Assembly (NCBI GenBank): GCA_026122225.1
Contig: JANEZZ010002243.1
Span: 1,052,001 to 1,116,000, forward strand
Direction: 5' to 3'
Length of the DNA: 64,000 bases
From: Heloderma charlesbogerti
Lineage: Eukaryota; Chordata; Lepidosauria; Squamata; Helodermatidae
Position numbers and translations under genes: made by a program. Of this stretch, positions 58,962-64,000 are shown in pieces (within the stretch, counting starts at the first letter, position 1; every line of letters starts with the position of its first letter). Below the pieces are notes generated by a model. It was not told where the DNA came from. It saw only the letters and a program-made list of their open reading frames with translations, and searched no databases.

Positions 58962-59795
58962 GTTGCTAAACACCACAGAGCATAGTACATGGCTGGTGTG
59001 GTACATTCAGACTGATGGGTCATGAGTTGTGAAGGCTAACATTGGAGGACCATCACTAACATTGATAGCTGCATGGAAGATTCTCATATAAAGCCAATAT
59101 ATATACCTGAGGGCCAGATGCTGGGGACCCAACATTCCTGCTAAAAACACCAGCATCAAAATTCAGGTGCTATCTATTCTTTTCTAGCACAATGGCCTCA
59201 AAATGTCCTTCTGCATTTCCTTGCATGTTTGCATAAACAACTTTCCCTAATGGCAACAATGACACTATGAAGACTGAGATTTTGACCACTCATTTTAGTT
59301 TCATAAATGTCCTTATCCCACGTGAAGGGGACTTCACAGAATGACCAGGGAGTGGGACCATGCAGCTGGCCCCATCCCAGGTATCAGGAGTACTGTTGGT
59401 CCAGCCCCCTGGATGTCGACATGTTGGCATTGACATCTACAGGAGGTCTAGGCTTCCTCCCTGAATATATCACCACCAATGTATGGCTGTCCAGGGGCTG
59501 GGACCAGTGGCAAGCCTGAAGATGGGGGTGAGACAGCAGACGTTGCATGGAGCCCCCTTTGGGTGGCTGACTCAGCAAATTTACTTGGAAAACTCATACA
59601 CTCACTTGGCTTCCATTCTATTTGGACAAACATCAGGGCTACAAACTTTGTCATTCAGCCCTAGCCAGAAACCATGCAAACAGAATTAAGACTGCCAGGT
59701 CATTGCCCAGAGAGAACCTTACATTTTCTGAGGTAATGGCAATTTGCTATACCTTCCACCTCATTCCTCCAGCGCTCCCTTCATCATAGTTCAAT

Positions 59796-59987
59796 GGTGG
59801 AGGCCATAGCTTAGTGGTAGAGCATATGGTCTGCATGCAAAAGGTCCAGGTTCAATCTCTGCCCCCTCCAATTATGGAAGAGAAAGACTCTTGTCTCCAA
59901 AAGACACACTACTAACTGGTGTAGATAATACTGGACTAGATGGACTAATAGTCTGACTTGGTATAAGGCAGCCTCCTATGTTCCACA
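59796..59987 (+). mobile_element. tRNA-derived squamate SINE
   Basis: A box TAGCTTAGTGG (59807-59817) and B box GGTTCAATCTC, then GAGACTC-type middle, GTGTAGATAATACTGGACTA, GATGGACTAATAGTCTGACT, TGGTATAAGGCAGC..CCTATGTTCC. Intact order of this SINE class. Its tail is cut by the A/B element at 59988. Confidence 0.8.
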
Positions 59988-60863
59988 TAGGGATGGCAGA
60001 TAATTCTGCCATGGATTTCAGTGAGGCTGAATGCACTGGCATTCGGCCCCCTGAAATCCGTGGCAGAACAGCCTGCCCCCCCGCCCCCCCCCAGATTCCC
60101 CCTGGGACGAAGCTTACCTGGGGCGGATGTTCCAGATGGCGGCGGCTCCGGCGGCAGCTCCAGCAGCAGCGGCGGCGGGTCTTTCAACCAGCTGCTGTGG
60201 CTGCCATTTGCATCCTGGTCTTTGTCGTGATAGGCTAAGTAAGTATTTACATAGTCTATCATGGCAAGCCAAGCAAAAAATCAAACAAACAAAAAACGGC
60301 GTACGCAAATGGCAGCGGCTACGGCGGCCGCCATTTGCGTTCCGTATTTTTTGTCGTTGTAGCCTATGTAAATATTTACGTAAGCTATTACGGCAAAAAA
60401 AAAGGAACGCAAATAGTGCCCACTATGCTATTTGCGTTCCCCTTTTTTTCGCCGTAATAGCCTACGTAAATATTTACGTAGGCTAAAACGGCAAAAAATA
60501 GGGAACGCAAATGGTGGCCGCCATAGCTGCTGCCATTTGCGTATGCCATTTTTTTTTTTGCCTGCCATGATAGCCCACGTAAATACTTACGTGGCCTATC
60601 ACGGCAGCCTGGCTGGACACAAATGGCGGCTGCTACGGACATTTGCGTCCGCAGCAGCCAGTCTGCGGCTGGAACTCCGGCTGCAGACGGCCCTGGCCGG
60701 CAGCTCCGCGGAGCCACCATGGAGGGGAGCCGGCCAGGCAGGATTCTGGGTGGGAGCACTGGATTGCCTCCCCCCCATTGAGGATTCTGGGGGGAGGGAT
60801 GGAGCGCCTCCCCCTCACCACAAATCAATCCACGAAAAGGTAAGTGACTTTCGTACATCCCTA
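59988..60863 (-). mobile_element. A/B foldback hAT element in a SINE tail
   Basis: TAGGGATGGCAGATAATTCT (B) to GGTAAGTGACTTTCGTACATCCCTA (A). Perfect 8-bp duplication GTTCCACA (59980-59987, 60864-60871). The core is centred on AATAGTGCCCACTATGCTATT (about 60411-60434). Close in order and text to 5410-6198 and 27665-28634. Confidence 0.93.
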
Positions 60864-60871
60864 GTTCCACA

Positions 60872-62442
60872 AACATTCCCCAACTACTGTGGCCAGCTCT
60901 AATTTTGCCCCAGAGCAACAAGGGGCGAAGGGCATGCAAAAGGAGCAATGGATGAATGGGGAGGCAACTGAACCTTCTCTCAGTCCCTCAAAGCATGTAG
61001 AGACGGAGGAATCTTCTCAGAGCAAGGACTGGCCAACTGTAGTGTCTGTCAGGGGTGTTTCTGAGTGCAGGGAGTGGGATAGTAGTTCAGATTCTGAAGG
61101 AGAACCACCAGACATGAGGGTGGTATTTTCCCAGGCTAGTCCAGACACGACTAGGCAGACTCCTCAGGTTTCAATGGTCCAGCTGTCGGAGGATTAGGGT
61201 CCCTTTTCACCCCTCCATGAGAGGCAGCGAACAGGGGGAGGCGGGGTTTGGGGAGTCTGATTTAATAGATGCCAGGCACAGAGCAAAGAGAGAGAAGGCA
61301 GGGGCAGAACTTAGACAGTCTACCTGATTGGCCTTGCATGAAAAGCTGCGCTTAGAAGCCTCACAAGAGAGAGAGACCGCTCCCCCTTAAGTTAGGCTAG
61401 TGAGACCGCCTTCCTCTTCAAATGGCGGTTAACTGTCGTAACTACCTTTTGAACCCCCTGAAGGCATTTCCTTGTAGACTGAGAGTCACTGAGAATTTGC
61501 ATCTGTATGACCCTGTGAAGTAATGGACTAAAAGCTGTAGAATGAAGCCTCTTGTATGTGTATGTTTTGGCATTTGAAGTTAAGTGGGGGCAAAAGGAAT
61601 CCTGACAGTGTCAGAGGTCTGAGCAATTTCTGAACTATTAGAAACAAAAATAAATAAAACAAACATTTGTCAAGTGTGAAACTATCAGGACAGGCCTATG
61701 TTGACTTGGCAGGCCTATATCCATTTAGTAAGCTGTTCAGTTGTGAGCCCATATACAGATGGCTAAACTGCCCCAGAATAACTTGGTCATCTGTATCTTT
61801 TTGCCCAGTAAGAGGAATTTTCCTATACATCTGGTGCAAGTGTGCAATAGAACCTGTGGTAAAATGGTCATCTCTATGGAGTCTGTATTCTCCTGTCAAG
61901 TGGTGAGAAAAAGCTTACCACTCCCTTGCTCCCCTGGGTTTCTGATAAGATGCAGGCATCGTACAATCGGGCTACAGAAGAGGGAGAAATGGGAAGCAGA
62001 GTGATGCCATCAACCCTGCTGAAAGACCAACAGGCTCCACCTATTGCTGAACTGTTTCCATTCCAGCTGGTCTTTGTACAATTACTAGCAAACTGGCCCA
62101 ACAGTGCACAGGTTGGAATAGCCCATAGTTGGATACAGCAACGCCTTCAAGCAAACCTATACAGCTGTCAGCCAGCTGTCCCATTAGTATGCATGCAGCT
62201 TTACACGGGTCTAGGTTTCACAGTCTTGGCACTATAGAATGGACAGACAGACAGACACATATCCTCTTTTGTTATTAAAGACATGTAAGCAGCTCTTTTC
62301 AGCGGAAAAGCAGGCATAAATGTTTTAAATACATTAAACAATAAATAATTATACTCACTCTCTTGGATGTAGATGACTGACCTATTAAGTGGTTCCATGC
62401 ACAATGTAGTAAATTATGGATTTGCTGTATCGACCGTACAGT
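60872..62442. other. Unassigned region, part possibly LTR-like
   Basis: A 102-codon plus-strand frame at 60889-61197 is acidic and Ser-rich without a recognised domain. About 61030-61610 (GTGTCTGTCAGGGG.. to ..CCTGACAGTGTCAGAG) has the texture of a retroelement long terminal repeat, but I found no primer-binding site or partner. No gene is called. Confidence 0.25.
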
Positions 62443-63732
62443 TAGGGATGCTGGAGAAATGCAAGACGGACTAAAATGAACTTGGATTTCTAAAATTCTG
62501 ACATGCGGAATCCACTGCAGAGTGACTAGGGATGACAGAGAATTCCACCACGGATCTCAGTGAGGCCGAATGCCAGTGCATTCGGCCCCCCGAAATCTGT
62601 GGTGGAACGGCCTGCCCCCCGCCCCCCCGTGGATCGCCCTGCCCCTTCGCTTCGGTGGCAGCGGCTGCGACAGCTGGTCTTCCGACTGGCTGCCACCGCC
62701 GCCATTTCCAGTGTTAAAAAAAAAAAAAGACATGATAGGCTATGTAAAGATTTACGTAGCCTATCATGGCTAGGTTAAAAAAAAAACCAAAAAAATGATG
62801 AGATAGGCTACGTAAATCTTTACAAAGCCTATCACGTCTGACTTAAAAAAAACCAACAACGGCCGCCGCCATTTGCGTTCCTTATTTTGGGCCAGTCTTA
62901 GTCTACATAAATATTTACGTAGACTAAGACGGCGAAAATAAGGGGAACGCAAAAAGCATAGCAGACGCTATTTGCGTTCCCCCTTATTTTCGCTGTCTTA
63001 GGCTACGTAAATATTTACGTAGACTAGGACGGCCCAAAATAAGGAATGCAAATGGCGGTGGCTGTAGCCGCCGCCATTTGCGTATGCGCGTGTGTGTTTT
63101 TTAAAGTCAGACGTGATAGGCTACGTAAAGTTTTACGTAGCCTATCACGGCTGGCTACAGGGACGCAAACAGTGGCAGCTATGGCTGCCGCCATTTGCGC
63201 CCCTGAAGCCAGCGGCCGGATGTCCGGCTGCTGGTGGAGCCGGCTGGCGGCTCCACGGAATCCCCATGGAGTGGAGCCGGCCGGCCAGGATTCCGGGGGG
63301 GAGGCGTGGAATGCCTCCCCCCCGGCGAGGATTCTGGGGGGAGGGACGGTGTGCCTCCCCCTCCAGCGGAACCCGGCGGAGCCAGGTAAGGCCAATTTCG
63401 TACATCCCTAAGAGTGACCCCTTCAGGCAGTGCGGAGTTCGTGGACTTCCAGATCATTCCCCCCCCCCAAATTTACGCATATAAATTCATAGGAAAATAT
63501 GTAAGTTTCTGGTGAGGAAACATTTAATGGAATGGGGGACAATATGCTAAATATTACATACTAAGGTAAATTATGTAAATCCGTATATACTTATGCAATT
63601 ATTTGCGTATTTTTCTGCCAGACAAAAAAAATATATACTCGCATCTTTCTGTGGGCAGACAACGGAACAAAAGGCACCTGAGAATCCGTGAAACACAGAC
63701 GGAGCAGATTATACACAGTCCGTACATCCCTA
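62443..63732. mobile_element. Short hAT element hosting an A/B element
   Basis: TAGGGATGCTGGAGAAATGC to CAGTCCGTACATCCCTA. The flanks CGTACAGT (62435-62442) and CTTACAGT (63733-63740) match at 7 of 8. Without the nested 62527-63410 element it is about 400 bp, AT-rich, with TATAAATTCATAGGAAAATATG-type text. Confidence 0.78.
62527..63410 (-). mobile_element. Nested A/B foldback hAT element with perfect TSD
   Basis: TAGGGATGACAGAGAATTCC (B) to AAGGCCAATTTCGTACATCCCTA (A). Perfect 8-bp duplication AGAGTGAC (62519-62526, 63411-63418). The core is centred on GCAAAAAGCATAGCAGACGCTATTTGC (about 62948-62975) with TTAGTCTACATAAATATTTACGTAGACTAAGAC hairpins. The B-side splice-like motif is lost by a deletion (GTGGATCGCCCTGCCCC). 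Confidence 0.92.
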
Positions 63733-63740
63733 CTTACAGT

Positions 63741-64000
63741 GGTCAGAGAACAGTAGTGAAATCATGGGCTACAAACTGGCCCAGGAGGAGTTCAACAAGA
63801 AGGGAAGTCTTGCAGAAAAGTTGTAACATTGATGAAATACTTCCTGCTTCTTTTTTGGAGTCTTGTACAATTCTGTGCAGTGGAACTGAAAGTTCTAGCA
63901 TGACATTTAATCCAGTAGGGTGTCTTGGCTGTATGAAAGTCAGTGTGGATGTTCAGGATGGGAGTTTTCAGAATGTCTCCTATAGATCAACACGTAGGCT
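63741..64000. other. Intergenic end of window
   Basis: About 260 bp with no recognised element or gene. Confidence 0.5.

Noticed and set aside
59796..59870. tRNA gene with A and B boxes
   Set aside because: The cloverleaf is not complete, and the sequence continues into a SINE body shared with 1571 and 25213.
3861..63410. Tc1/mariner family because elements are bordered by TA
   Set aside because: The TA belongs to the TAGGGATG terminus. True duplications of 8 bp lie outside it, which fits hAT, not mariner.

Overview
This window looks like non-coding, transposon-packed DNA of a squamate reptile. The support is: tRNA-derived SINEs of the kind common in lizards and snakes (about 1571-2060, 25213-25372, 59796-59987); two CORE/MIR-type SINEs (30772-31018, 35690-35914); CR1 and L2 LINE fragments; and remnants of a PIF/Harbinger transposon with CpG-decayed codons. 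I found no intact host protein-coding gene and no functional RNA gene. Most open frames here run through repeat DNA and are not genes.

The dominant content is one group of non-autonomous hAT-type DNA transposons. By my boundaries they fill roughly 27 kb, over 40% of the window. Their termini read TAGGGATG...CATCCCTA. At 16 insertions the element is flanked by a perfect 8-bp direct repeat, and at seven more by a 7-of-8 match. Eight-bp duplications and a TAGGG start (hAT rule YARNG) identify the superfamily. In the entries below, the A end is the terminus continuing ...GTACGAAAGTCACTTACC, and the B end is the terminus reading ...AGAATTCTCTGACATCCCTA on the strand leaving the element. The A/B elements (about 550-990 bp) are large inverted repeats whose arms are themselves rows of short near-perfect palindromes, such as GTGATAGGCTACGT.../...ACGTAGCCTATCAC, TAGTCTACGTAAA.../...TTTACGTAGACTA and GCAAATGGCGGC.../...GCCGCCATTTGC. 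A second, shorter group (about 360-600 bp, AT-rich, no GC-rich palindromes) carries the same termini. A third family (TAGNGCTGTGC termini) is present in three copies.

Layout: 1-9 kb holds hAT elements inserted in older repeats, including two in one CR1 LINE. 9-18 kb has A/B elements with quieter unique DNA and a GAA/GGA satellite. 18-35 kb has A/B elements, several nested or fused, an L2 reverse-transcriptase fragment and SINEs. 36-49 kb holds a broken Harbinger transposon: transposase exons on the minus strand at about 44.7-43.0 kb and 40.3-39.7 kb, with candidate accessory-protein exons around 36.8, 38.3, 47.1 and 48.0 kb, interrupted by A/B elements. 49-64 kb has nested A/B and short elements, a palindromic MITE, and a compositionally odd 1.2-kb stretch (about 56990-58257) that may be an assembly artefact.

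No hAT transposase is present, so these elements must have been mobilised from elsewhere. The nesting gives a relative order: LINE/SINE/short hAT elements first, A/B elements mostly later. Whether the A/B family is already named in repeat libraries cannot be decided here.
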